Positions 38,104 through 46,576 of a stretch of DNA of 64,000 nt are shown in pieces. The first letter of the stretch is position 1. Each line of letters opens with the position of its first letter. Source of the DNA: Jatrophihabitans sp964252635. Its GTDB lineage: Bacteria; Actinomycetota; Actinomycetes; Mycobacteriales; Jatrophihabitantaceae. Under the pieces are notes generated by a model, which was given only the letters and a program-made list of their open reading frames with translations, ran no database searches and was not told the origin of the DNA. Location: NCBI RefSeq assembly GCF_964252635.1, contig NZ_CAXUNP010000013.1:32782-96781 (forward strand), written 5' to 3'. A program made the translations under genes and the position numbers.

Positions 38104-39626
38104 GCGAGGCTCGCGGAGCGGACGTGTCAATGAGCACGGATGTCGACGTCCTGATCGTGGGGGCGGGCGTGGCCGGGTTGTCCACCGCGCTGGGCCTGGC
38201 CGCCACGCGCTCGGTGCTGGTGCTCAGCGCCGGCGACGGCAGCACCCCGTGGGCGCAGGGCGGCATCGCCATCGCCTTCGGCGACGACGAGCCCGCCGAC
38301 CACGCCGCCGACACGCATGTCGCAGGCGCCGGCATCTGTGACGAGGACGCCGTGCGCGTGCTCGTCGAGGAGGGCCCGGCCCGTGTCGCCGAACTCATCG
38401 CGTCCGGCGCCGTGCTCGACCGCGACGAGACCGGTGAGCTGTCGCGCACGATCGAGGGCGGCCACGGACGGCCGCGTGTCGTGCACGCCGGGGGCGACGC
38501 GACCGGGGCCGAGGTCGCCCGCAGCCTGCTGGCGACGGTGCGCGCCGCAGGCGTGACCGTGCTCGACGCGCGAGTGACCGGGTTGCTGCTCGACGACGAC
38601 GACCGTGTCGTGGGCGCGGCCACCAGCCAGGGTCGGATCCGCGCTCGCGCGGTCGTGCTGGCCACCGGCGGCATCGGTAACGCCTACCGGGCCAGCACCA
38701 ACCCCGCCGCGGTCCGGGGCGACGGCATCGCGCTCGCGCTGCGCGCCGGCGCGTCGGTCGTCGACATGGAGTTCGTGCAGTTCCATCCGACGGTGCTGCA
38801 CACCGGCGCCGCGGACGGCCAGCTGCCGCTGGTCACCGAGGCCGTGCGCGGGGAGGGCGCGCACCTGCTCGACGTACGCGGTCGCCGCATCATGGCCGGG
38901 CGGCACCCGCTCGAGGACCTGGCCCCCCGGGACATCGTGGCCCGCGAGATCGACGCCGCGATGCACCGTGACGGGTCGGCTCACGTGTGGTTGGACGCGA
39001 CGGCCATCGACGGGGCCACGTTGCGGCGCCGCTTCCCGACCGTGCTCGCTTCGTGTGCCGCGATCGGGGTCGACCCGGCCGTGGACGCCATCCCGGTCGC
39101 ACCGGCCGAACACTTCCTCTGCGGCGGTGTCCGTACCGACCGTCGCGGCGCCACCGACGTCCCCGGCCTGTACGCCGTGGGCGAGGCTGCGGCCACCGGC
39201 GTGCACGGCGCGAACCGGCTGGCGTCCAACAGCCTGCTCGAAGGGCTGGTCTTCGGGCGCCGGCTGGCCGGTGAGTTGACCCTCGTGCTGCCACCGGCCG
39301 GGCGTCCTGCGCGGACGGTCGAGCTGGGCGACGACGCCGATCCCCGACGCGTGCAGGAAGTGCTCTCGGCCCGTGCCGGCATCCGCCGTGATGCGTCGGG
39401 TCTCGCGACAGCCCACGACGAGCTGGCCGCCCTCGGCGACGGGCCGCTCGCGACCGTCGCGCGGGCCGTGGTCGTCGGAGCTACGACGCGGACGGAGAGC
39501 CGTGGCTGCCACTGGCGGGCGGACTTCCCGGACAGCAGCACGGCGTGGCTGCGCCCGGTCGTCGTCCGCCTCGGGCCCGACGGTCGCCCGGTCGCGGACG
39601 ACACCCTGGTGCGGGTCGCTTCCTAG
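38100..39626 (+). CDS. nadB: L-aspartate oxidase
   Basis: 508 residues from ATG 38100, overlapping nadA by 4 bases. It oxidises L-aspartate to iminoaspartate for NadA. The FAD motif is 'VLIVGAGVAGLSTALGL', then 'STPWAQGGIAIAFG', the substrate-loop residues 'MEFVQFHPTVLH' and 'EAVRGEGAHLLD', and the second FAD segment 'GLYAVGEAAATGVHGANRL'. The operon would normally continue with nadC, but the next gene is on the other strand. The TAG stop shares the palindrome CTAG with the convergent gene's stop. Confidence 0.96.
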
Positions 39627-40768
39627 GCCGTCTTCTCGGCGGCCCGCACCACGCCGCGTCCGATGATCAGCTGCTGGATCTGGCTGGTGCCCTCGTAGAT
39701 CCGGAACAGGCGCGCGTCGCGGTACAACCGCTCGACGGCGACACCGCGCATGTAACCCATCCCGCCGTGGATCTGCACGGCACGGTCGGCGACACGGCCC
39801 ACGGCCTCGGAGGCGTAGTACTTCACCATCGACGGTTCGGTCCGCCCGATCGTGCCGCCGTCGAACGCCGCCGACGCGCGGGCCAGCATGGCCTCGCCGG
39901 CGTAGAGCTCGGTCGCGGACTCGGCGAGCATGGCCTGCACAAGCTGGTAGTCGGCCACCCGCGAACCGCCCTGCCGGCGGCCGACGGCGAACTCCGTCGA
40001 CTCGTCGAGCAGGCGGCGCATCATGCCCACACAGATGGCGGCCACGGACAGCCGGCCTCGTGCCACGGACTGCATGGCGATGCGGTAACCCTGGTCACCG
40101 CCCACCCGCGCGGTCGCCGGGATGCGGGCGTCGCTGAGGTAGATCTCGCTGGTCAGGCTGCCGGCCTGGCCCATCTTGTGGTCCTTCGGGCCTACCTCGA
40201 CGCCCGGCGTGTCGGTCGGGACGGCGAACACCGAGATGCCGGTGTCCTGGCCGTCGTCCAGCACCCGCGCGAAGATCATCACCAGGTGAGCGGCGGGGGC
40301 GTTGGTGATTCACCGCTTCGTGCCGTCGAGGACGAACTCGTCTCCGTCGACGCGGGCCGTGGTCTTGAGCGACGACGGGTCGGAACCCGCGTCCGGCTCG
40401 GTGAGCCCGAACGAGGCGATGACCTCTCCGGAGGCGATGCGCGGCAACCACTGCTGCTTCTGCTCGTCGGTGCCGGCCATGACCAGGATCTGCCCGGCCA
40501 GCCCGTTGTTGGTGCCGAGCATGGACCGGAACGCCGGCGCGGCGTAGGACAGCTCCACCACCAGCTCGGCCTCCTGCGCCATCGACAGGCCGAGGCCGCC
40601 GAACTCCTCCGGCAGCGCGAAGCCGAACAGACCCATCTCGGCGGCCTGCTTGCGCAGCTCGTCCGGGATCTCGTCCTTCTCGTCGATCTCCGCCTCACGG
40701 GGCAGCACCTCGCTGCGCACGAAGCGCTTGACCTCGGTCAGGGCCTGCCGGAAATCCTCGTCGTCCAT
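39623..40768 (-). pseudogene. Acyl-CoA dehydrogenase interrupted by an in-frame TGA
   Basis: From ATG 40768 the frame encodes a normal ~381-residue acyl-CoA dehydrogenase: 'SEVLPREAEIDEKDEIPDEL', 'EVIASFGLTEPDAGSDPSSL', then 'GTKR', a TGA at 40312-40310, and in the same frame 'ITNAP', 'MGQAGSLTSEIYL', the catalytic-base and FAD region 'VADRAVQIHGGMGYMRGVA', ending 'YEGTSQIQQLIIGRGV'. The family consensus at the stop is 'GTKRWITNA', so TGG (Trp) has become TGA by one base change. No frameshift exists. Either a recent nonsense mutation or a sequence error; the C-terminal part could also restart at ATG 40282. It belongs with the enoyl-CoA hydratase and 3-hydroxyacyl-CoA dehydrogenase upstream. 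Confidence 0.85.
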
Positions 40769-40784
40769 CGCAGGGTCCGGCGCT

Positions 40785-41186
40785 TCAGTCCGCGGACCGG
40801 ATGGTGAGCACCGGGCACGGCGCGCCCATGAGGACGCGCTGCGCGGTGCTGCCCAGCACGGCCTTGGCGACCGGGGACACCCGCTTGATGCCGACGACGA
40901 CCAGCTCGGCGTCGGACTGGTCGGCGGCCTCGAGCAGGGCCTCGGCCGGTCGCTGCCCCGTCGTGGCCTCGATCGTGCGGATCTCGTGCCGGACGCCACC
41001 GGCGGTCAGCTCGGCGTCCAGGGCGTCGAGGTTCTTCTCGTCCGCGGCGGTCGGGTGTGCGTAACCGGCACCGCCGATGACATTGACGACGATCACGTCG
41101 CTGTCGCGCCACAGGGCCTCCTGCGCGGCGAGACGGACGGCTTGCAGGCCACTGGCATCGGGCACGTAGCCCACGACGACGGTCAT
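40785..41186 (-). CDS. Universal stress protein (UspA family)
   Basis: 133 residues, one Usp domain. 'TVVVGYVPDASGLQAVRLA' opens the fold, and 'ELVVVGIKRVSPVAKAVLGSTAQRVL' is the nucleotide-binding end, although the second glycine of the G-x2-G-x9-G-S/T motif is not conserved. It ends in 'APCPVLTI'. It is inserted within a beta-oxidation gene set, 16 bases before the acyl-CoA dehydrogenase start. Confidence 0.9.
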   Translation of the reverse strand: MTVVVGYVPDASGLQAVRLAAQEALWRDSDVIVVNVIGGAGYAHPTAADEKNLDALDAELTAGGVRHEIRTIEATTGQRPAEALLEAADQSDAELVVVGIKRVSPVAKAVLGSTAQRVLMGAPCPVLTIRSAD

Positions 41187-41240
41187 GGGCTGATCGTAGG
41201 CCGCTGCCGGCCCCTCGCGTGAGGGGTCACCCGGCGGCGA

Positions 41241-42017
41241 TCACCGACCGTGGAACTCGGCCGTGCGGCGTTCGCGGAACGCGGCCGTGCCCTCGACGTA
41301 GTCGGCCGTGTCGAACAGGGCCAGTTGCCCGGCGCGCTCGGTGGTGTGCGCCGCGTCGAGTCCCGCGAGGGTGGCGTCGGCGAGCGCGGCCTTGGTGCGC
41401 CCGTACGCCAACGTGGGGCCGTTGGCGAGCTTGGCGACGAGCGCCTCGAGCTCGTTGTCGTAGGCGTCGTCGTCGGCGACGTGGCTCACGAGTCCCCACT
41501 CGAGGGCCTGGGCCGCCGGGATGCGCTCGCCGAGCAGCGCCATGCGTGAAGCGCGCGCCCGGCCGATCGCGGCCGGGACGATCGCGGTCGCACCGCCGTC
41601 GGGCATCAGGCCGATGTTGGCGAAGGCGAGCAGCAGGTAGGCGCTGCCGCGCACCACCTGCAGGTCGCAGGACAGCGCGATCGTGGCGCCGACGCCGGCC
41701 GCGAGTCCGTTGACGCCGGCGACCACCGGCTTGGCGGAGTGCACGATCGCGTGGACGAGGTGGTTGGCGCCGTCGAGCGTGCCGGTGACGTCGGTGCCGC
41801 CGTCACCGATGTCGGCGCCAGAACTGAACGCCCGGCCGATGCCGGTGATCACGACGACGCGGATCTCCGGATCGCCGGAGGCGGCGTGAATGCGGTCCGC
41901 AGCCTTCTCGAGCATGCCGGGGGTGAGTGCGTTGAGGGCGTCGGGGCGGTTGAACCGCAGGACCAACCGCCCGGCGTCGAGCAGGACCTCGAGATCGTCC
42001 AGGCCGGCTACCGGCAT
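41241..42017 (-). CDS. Enoyl-CoA hydratase/isomerase
   Basis: 258 residues from ATG 42017, with GGAGG upstream; ATG 42029 would lack it. The crotonase fold shows oxyanion-hole segments 'RAFSSGADIGDGG' and 'GLAAGVGATIALSCDLQVV', then 'FANIGLMPDGGATAIVPAAIG' with an Asp at the position of the catalytic glutamate (family members vary here). It hydrates trans-2-enoyl-CoA in beta-oxidation or acts on a related acyl-CoA. Same strand and close to the SDR dehydrogenase upstream. Confidence 0.9.
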   Translation of the reverse strand: MPVAGLDDLEVLLDAGRLVLRFNRPDALNALTPGMLEKAADRIHAASGDPEIRVVVITGIGRAFSSGADIGDGGTDVTGTLDGANHLVHAIVHSAKPVVAGVNGLAAGVGATIALSCDLQVVRGSAYLLLAFANIGLMPDGGATAIVPAAIGRARASRMALLGERIPAAQALEWGLVSHVADDDAYDNELEALVAKLANGPTLAYGRTKAALADATLAGLDAAHTTERAGQLALFDTADYVEGTAAFRERRTAEFHGR

Positions 42018-42052
42018 CGTTGCCTCCATCGTTTGTCGTGGTGATGTGCGGA

Positions 42053-42826
42053 CTAGCGCGGCGCCATCCGGATCGCGCCGTCGAGACGGATGACCTCGCC
42101 GTTGAGCATCGGGTTCTCGACGATCGAGCCGACCAGCAGGGCGTACTCGGACGGGTCACCGAGGCGGGCCGGGTGCGGCACCTGCGCGCCGAGCGCGGTC
42201 TGCACGTCGTCCGGCAACGAGCTCAGCAACGGGGTCCGGAACAAGCCGGGCGCGATGGTGACGACGCGGATCTTGCTGGCCGCGAGGTCGCGCGCGACCG
42301 GCAGGGTCATGCCGACGATGCCGCCCTTGGACGCCGAGTAGGCGGCCTGCCCGATCTGGCCGTCGAACGCGGCCACCGAGGCGGTGTTGACGATGACACC
42401 GCGCTCGTCGTCGACCTCGTCGTTGGCCACCATGCGTTCGGCCGCGAGCCGGATGACGTTGAAGGTGCCGATCAGGTTGACCGTGACGACCTTGGTGAAG
42501 TCGCCGAGCGGTGCCGGGCCGTGCTTGCCCACGGTCTTGGCGGCCGGCCCGATCCCGGCGCAGTTCACGGTGACGCGCAGCGTGCCCAGCTCGGCCGCGA
42601 CGTTCAGTGCGGCCCGGACGTCGTCCTCCGAGGTCACGTCGCCCGGGCTGAAGCGGGCCCGGGCGCCGAGGTCCGCCGCCACCTTCTCCCCGTCGGAGGA
42701 GGGCAGGTCGATCAGCACGACGGCGGCGCCCCCGTCCGTCAGCTTGCGGGCAGTGGCGAGGCCGAGCCCGGAGGCCCCGCCGGTGATGAGCGCGACGGCT
42801 CCGTCGAGACGCACTGGCTGCTCCAT
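42053..42826 (-). CDS. SDR-type 3-hydroxyacyl-CoA dehydrogenase (HSD10-like)
   Basis: 257 residues, short-chain dehydrogenase. The cofactor motif is 'ALITGGASGLGLATARKL', with an Asp after strand 2 ('VVLIDLPSSDG'), so NAD is preferred. The catalytic 'IVNTASVAAFDGQIGQAAYSASK' and 'PVARDLAASKIRVVTIAPGLF' segment match the 3-hydroxyacyl-CoA dehydrogenase type 2 (HSD17B10) group. It is the first gene of a set with enoyl-CoA hydratase and acyl-CoA dehydrogenase, consistent with fatty-acid or branched-chain acyl-CoA oxidation. Confidence 0.88.
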   Translation of the reverse strand: MEQPVRLDGAVALITGGASGLGLATARKLTDGGAAVVLIDLPSSDGEKVAADLGARARFSPGDVTSEDDVRAALNVAAELGTLRVTVNCAGIGPAAKTVGKHGPAPLGDFTKVVTVNLIGTFNVIRLAAERMVANDEVDDERGVIVNTASVAAFDGQIGQAAYSASKGGIVGMTLPVARDLAASKIRVVTIAPGLFRTPLLSSLPDDVQTALGAQVPHPARLGDPSEYALLVGSIVENPMLNGEVIRLDGAIRMAPR

Positions 42827-42915
42827 CCGTTGGCGGTATCGGCCCGACTATAGGACCGGCGGCGCTCGTCGCCGGCGCCCAGCCCGGGCACAGCTGGCGC
42901 ACCTACCGTTCAGGC

Positions 42916-43317
42916 ATGACGCGCTCGGACACGACGTCCCCGCCGGAGTCCGAGTCCTCGCCCAAGCGGCTGGTGCGGCGGGCCGAGGCCTTCCGTGAGG
43001 GCGTGCGCGCCAGACCGGGAGGGACCCTCGGCTGGCGCATCGCCGTCACCGCCGTCGGCGTCGTCGTGGTGCTCGGCGGCATCGTGCTGGTGCCGCTGCC
43101 GGGCCCAGGTTGGCTGATCATCTTCGCCGGCCTCGGAGTGCTGGCCACCGAGTACGAGTGGGCCCGGCGGCTGCTGCGCTTCGCCCGGGACCAGGTGCAG
43201 CGGTGGACGGACTGGGTAAAGCGCCAGCCCCGGTGGATCCAGGGCCTGGTCGGGCTGCTCGGCGTCGTGTTCCTGGCCGCCGTGTTCGTGGCCGTGTACG
43301 TCGTTCTTTATGCCTGA
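42916..43317 (+). CDS. TIGR02611-like (PGPGW) transmembrane protein
   Basis: 133 residues. A charged N-terminal region is followed by a hydrophobic helix, the family motif 'PLPGPGWLIIFAGLGVLATE' and a basic amphipathic stretch 'RRLLRFARDQVQRWTDWVKR'. A second hydrophobic helix, 'GLVGLLGVVFLAAVFVAVYV', ends the protein. Function of the family is unknown. It lies just upstream of a tRNA-Val gene. Confidence 0.85.
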   Translation: MTRSDTTSPPESESSPKRLVRRAEAFREGVRARPGGTLGWRIAVTAVGVVVVLGGIVLVPLPGPGWLIIFAGLGVLATEYEWARRLLRFARDQVQRWTDWVKRQPRWIQGLVGLLGVVFLAAVFVAVYVVLYA

Positions 43318-43370
43318 GCGGTGCCCTGTAGTCTGATCCGCGCCGCTTCGCACGATCCAGCGGTCGTCCC

Positions 43371-43445
43371 GGGCGATTAGCTCAGCGGGAGAGCACTGCC
43401 TTCACACGGCAGGGGTCACTGGTTCGATCCCAGTATCGCCCACCA
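43371..43445 (+). tRNA. tRNA-Val (CAC)
   Basis: The acceptor stem gggcgat pairs with atcgccc, the anticodon CAC is at 43403-43405, and the CCA is encoded at 43443-43445. The T-loop is ttcgatc. The gene is at the border where content changes from core-type genes to the phosphonate gene set. Confidence 0.96.
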
Positions 43446-43793
43446 GCTTCTAGCCCAGCGATCCCGGCCTTTTAGCGGCCACACCACGCTCACTTTCGGT
43501 CCGCGGTTTTCGAATTCAGTCCGCATTTAGTCCGCACACGCTCACCAAACATGGACCGTTGGGTGCCGTCGGCAGGCAGTGATTGACATCGATTAATGGC
43601 TGCGATGCCCGTTCGCGAGAGCCTGCGCTCGCTCTCGAAACGCGCGAGTCCAGTCATCGAGGTCTCGAGCTGTCTGTCGTCCCATGCCGTGCCTGGCGTG
43701 CGATATCCGTCTGATTGAGACTCGACGGTGGGCTTACGGCTTCGGTCGTCGCGTCCAGAGATGCGACGGGTCGGCTCGATAACCGTCTGCCGG
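43446..43793. other. Gene-poor segment between tRNA-Val and EamA gene
   Basis: 348 bases without a convincing intact gene. The reverse strand carries two short open frames: 43490-43657 (55 codons, described separately) and, in another frame, 43593-43685 coding for 30 residues with 'DLDDWTRAFRERAQALANGH'. Their overlap suggests decayed coding DNA. A repeated gtccgca motif occurs at 43518-43535. Confidence 0.5.
43490..43657 (-). pseudogene. Possible C-terminal relic of a tyrosine integrase
   Basis: A reverse-strand frame of 55 codons ends at a TGA at 43490 with 'ERVRTKCGLNSKTADRK'. A tail of the form 'RTKCG.N' encoded directly beside a tRNA gene is often seen at the end of actinobacterial integrases, and the position just 3' of tRNA-Val(CAC) fits. 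The catalytic RHRHY region is absent, so this is only a weak inference from the tail and the location. Confidence 0.3.
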
Positions 43794-44651
43794 TCAGCGC
43801 AGGCTGATCAAGGCGATGCCTCCCAGGACAACGGCGGCGCCGGCAATCCGGCGGGCGACGTGCCGTTCGTGAAACAGCCACCAGGCGAGCAGGGCAGCGA
43901 TGACGATTGACGACTCGCGCAGCGGCGCGACGATCGCGACGGGCAGAGTCTGCAACGCGGTCAGCACCAGGATGTATGCGAGCGGCGACAGAATTGCCAC
44001 CAGGCCGATAGCGCGCAAGTTCGCCCCCACCGTCTTGGGGATCGCCGAGCGCCGCTGCACCGCCCACGGCGAGAGCAGCAGCGTCTCGAGAATCAGGGTC
44101 GCCGCAAAGTAGGTGACCGGTTGGAGGTGCAGGGTGGCGATCGAGTAGCTGTCCCACAGCGTGTACGCCGAGATCGACGCCCCAGTCGCGACTCCCCATA
44201 GCAATGGGCCGAGCGGCGTCCCGCCCACGAACGGGTTGCCGATGACGACCACCACGCCGGCGATGATCAGGAGAGCGCCGAGCGTGGCGACGACGCCGGG
44301 CCGCTCGCCCAGTAGGGCGATCGCGACGATCAGGGTTAGCAGTGGGCCGGTGCCGCGAGCGACGGGGTAAACGAGGCCGACGTCGGAAGATCGGTACCCC
44401 CGTTGCAGAACAAGCGAGTACACGACGTGCAATGCCGCAGATACGAACGCAGCCAGGGCCAACGACCACGTCCGCGTCTCGCCGCGCGACATGGGCACGG
44501 TCACCGTGACAACCAGGCACAGCACGCCGGACAGCGCCGTATAAGCCCAGACGAAAACAAACGTGTCACCGTCAGCGTCCTTGGACGCCAAGTTCCACAG
44601 TGCGTGCGCCAAAGCCGCGATGAGGACGAGCACAAGTGGACCGGCGTTCAC
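43794..44651 (-). CDS. EamA/DMT-superfamily transporter
   Basis: 285 residues from GTG 44651 with ten hydrophobic helices in two EamA repeats. The first repeat opens 'VLIAALAHALWNLASK', the second includes 'ALLWAV'-like 'GPLLWGVATGASISAYTLWD', and it ends 'ALLAWWLFHERHVARRIAGA', a typical DMT ending. In phosphonate clusters such permeases are presumed to move a substrate or product; the direction is unknown. It is divergent from the HD-domain gene with only 19 bases between start codons. Confidence 0.85.
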   Translation of the reverse strand: MNAGPLVLVLIAALAHALWNLASKDADGDTFVFVWAYTALSGVLCLVVTVTVPMSRGETRTWSLALAAFVSAALHVVYSLVLQRGYRSSDVGLVYPVARGTGPLLTLIVAIALLGERPGVVATLGALLIIAGVVVVIGNPFVGGTPLGPLLWGVATGASISAYTLWDSYSIATLHLQPVTYFAATLILETLLLSPWAVQRRSAIPKTVGANLRAIGLVAILSPLAYILVLTALQTLPVAIVAPLRESSIVIAALLAWWLFHERHVARRIAGAAVVLGGIALISLR

Positions 44652-44670
44652 GTGGCGCTACCGTGTACGG

Positions 44671-45231
44671 GTGCGACCGCCGATCTCGGACTGTGACGAG
44701 CTGCTGGCACTACTGGTGTCCTTGGACGGTGTCTATGACGCCCCACCGCCTGAAGGCGACCCGGTCGACCTGCTGCAACACGGTCTGCAGTGCGCTCACG
44801 AACTTCGCGCACACCATCCCGACGACGTCGAGCTGCAACTGGCCGGTCTGGTCCACGACGTGGGCCACGCCGTCAGTGACGACCCCGATCACGCGCGCAC
44901 GGGCAGACAGATCGTCGCGCCGGTGCTGGGTACACGCGTCGCGGAGCTGGTCGGCCTGCACGTAGCAGCCAAGCGTTACCTGGCCGCCACCGAGGACTAC
45001 GAGCTGTCGGAGGCCAGCCGGCTCAGCCTGCAGCGTCAAGGGGCCGCGATGGCCCCGGCCGAGATGGAGGCGTTCCTCGCCCTGCCGCTTGCCGCCGACG
45101 CGATCGCGCTGCGCCGGGCTGACGAAGCGGCCAAGATTGTCGAGCTCGACGTGCCGGGTCTCGAGACCTGGTCCCGACCGATGCGGCAGCACGCGATTCT
45201 CGTGGCCGCGGCTCAGGGCGCGACCGAGTAG
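44671..45231 (+). CDS. HD-domain protein resembling PhnZ-type di-iron oxygenases
   Basis: 186 residues from GTG 44671. The metal ligands line up with the HD oxygenase PhnZ: His37 in 'LLQHGLQCAHEL', His62-Asp63 in 'GLVHDVGHAV', His74 in 'DPDHARTG', His97 with Lys101 in 'GLHVAAKRYL', and Asp151 in 'LRRADEAAK'. PhnZ cleaves 2-amino-1-hydroxyethylphosphonate to glycine and phosphate. The Tyr/Glu lid spacing of PhnZ is not exact here (Tyr22, Glu28). No PhnY-type hydroxylase is next to it. A -10-like taccgt 6-7 bases ahead suggests a leaderless mRNA. The 3' end overlaps the alcohol dehydrogenase gene by 19 bases. Confidence 0.7.
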   Translation: MRPPISDCDELLALLVSLDGVYDAPPPEGDPVDLLQHGLQCAHELRAHHPDDVELQLAGLVHDVGHAVSDDPDHARTGRQIVAPVLGTRVAELVGLHVAAKRYLAATEDYELSEASRLSLQRQGAAMAPAEMEAFLALPLAADAIALRRADEAAKIVELDVPGLETWSRPMRQHAILVAAAQGATE

Positions 45232-46271
45232 CGCGGCTTCGGGCCGGCCGGCCCGGTGAGCAGACCCGGCAGGTCGTCGAGCGGCAGCGGGTCAGCCACC
45301 AGCTCCTGCCACGGCACCGACTGGCAGGTCGCGAGCAGGAAGTCGATCGCCTGCGTTAGGTGCCACGGCTCGTAGTTGTGGACCCCCGCAATGCTCAGGT
45401 GGCGTCGCACCACCGCCTCGGCATCCAGGGCCACCGGTGCACCGGGCGCAACCGAACCGGCGAGCACCGCCACGCCCTGGACGTCCAGGCGCCCGAGGGC
45501 CGCTTCGACCGCGGTGGACACGCCCGAGAACTCGAGCACGACGTCGACCTCGGCGGCCTCATCGACCGATGCGAGTGTGACGGTGGCACCGCATCGCAGC
45601 GCGAGCTCACGGCGCCCGGCGTCGGGATCGACCGCGATTACCTCAGCCGCCGCGTCCCTGCTCGCGGAGGCGCAGGCGGTCAAGCCCAGCATGCCCGCGC
45701 CGACGACGAGCGTGCGCCGCCCAGCGAGCGGGCCGGCGCGATCGACGACCGCCATGACGGTGGCGGTGGCGCATGCGGCAGGAGCGGCAAACGCGTCGGG
45801 AAGCTCGTCAGGCACAATTGCGACGGCCAGCCCGGCCGGCAGCAACACGTGCTCCGCGTAACCGCCGGACAGCGGCCAGCCGGAATTCAGCGGCTCGTGC
45901 CCGGACTTCCGCAGCGTGCGGCACTTGGCACTAACCCCGGACCGGCACCGGTCGCACTGGCCGCAGCCCAACGTCACCGACCACACGACGCGTTGTCCGA
46001 CGTGCAGGGGCGAACCGCCGATTGCGCAGGCGCCCCCGGTTCCCAACTCGACAATTTCGCCCACCGCTTCGTGGCCGAGGACCGACGGGCAGGGCGACGG
46101 GCGACGGCCACTAACGGTGTGGCGGTCGCTGCCGCAGACGGTCGCGAGCCGGACGCGCACCAGCACCTCGCCGGCCTGCACCGCGGCCACCGGCAGGTTT
46201 TCGACCACGATGCAGTCTCCGCCGTGCCACACCGCGGCACGGGTGACGACCGGCGAAGCAGCGATGGTCAT
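45213..46271 (-). CDS. Zn-dependent alcohol dehydrogenase, phosphonate-associated (TIGR03366-like)
   Basis: 352 residues, MDR superfamily. The catalytic zinc ligands are in 'ATVCGSDRHTVSG' and 'VLGHEAVGEIVELG', the structural zinc cysteines in 'GCGQCDRCRSGVSAKC', and NAD(P) binding in 'TLVVGAGMLGLTA'. The family's curated description ties it to phosphonate loci beside PhnX-like hydrolases and FAD oxidases. Here it is last in an operon GntR - HAD relic - ADH, each joined by ATGA overlaps. Likely role: interconversion of an aldehyde (acetaldehyde, glycolaldehyde or phosphonoacetaldehyde) with its alcohol. Confidence 0.85.
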   Translation of the reverse strand: MTIAASPVVTRAAVWHGGDCIVVENLPVAAVQAGEVLVRVRLATVCGSDRHTVSGRRPSPCPSVLGHEAVGEIVELGTGGACAIGGSPLHVGQRVVWSVTLGCGQCDRCRSGVSAKCRTLRKSGHEPLNSGWPLSGGYAEHVLLPAGLAVAIVPDELPDAFAAPAACATATVMAVVDRAGPLAGRRTLVVGAGMLGLTACASASRDAAAEVIAVDPDAGRRELALRCGATVTLASVDEAAEVDVVLEFSGVSTAVEAALGRLDVQGVAVLAGSVAPGAPVALDAEAVVRRHLSIAGVHNYEPWHLTQAIDFLLATCQSVPWQELVADPLPLDDLPGLLTGPAGPKPRYSVAP

Positions 46272-46576
46272 GATCCGGCGAGCGCGTCGGGGGGCAGCCC
46301 GAGCCGTCCTGGTACGTCGGCGACTGACGCGAGGATGTGCGAGTCTGGCGCGCGGCCGAGTGCGGGCGCGTTGCTTGCGCCGCCCGGCACGCCGCCGACC
46401 ATGCCGGCGGCAGCGTTTGTGCCCGCATCGAGGTGCGGGTGTGTCTCGTAAGCGAGATCAAGCCGGGGGCGGAAGTGTTGGGCGAGTCTGTCGAGAAGTT
46501 CCGCCCTGGGTGGCGTGTCGTCGCTGGGAGTGCCGGCCATGTCACAGACGACGAGACGTACCGGAGCGGTGATCAT
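46268..46576 (-). pseudogene. Collapsed phosphonatase-like HAD hydrolase (internal deletion, frame kept)
   Basis: An open frame of 102 codons. The N-terminus 'VRLVVCDMAGT' carries the DxAGT nucleophile motif of phosphonatase-like enzymes. From residue 48 'HLDAGTNAAAGMVGGVPGGA' and 'SHILASVADVPGRLG' match the C-terminal end of the intact copy at 52667 ('DIRAGHNAGAAVV', 'TEVLADVAELPGFLG'). The ~130 residues between, including the cap Lys, the Arg motif and the Asp-rich metal loop, are missing, so it cannot be catalytic. Both ends remain in ATGA overlaps with GntR and the alcohol dehydrogenase, so it may still be translated and serve coupling. Confidence 0.75.

Noticed and set aside
40310..40312. 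TGA as selenocysteine or programmed readthrough codon in acyl-CoA dehydrogenase
   Set aside because: The conserved residue is Trp, one base from TGA, and no selenocysteine hairpin or other selenoprotein context is apparent.
43654..44520. Reverse-strand open frame of 288 codons overlapping the EamA gene
   Set aside because: Out of frame with EamA and Arg-rich without membrane helices; a shadow of the EamA gene.
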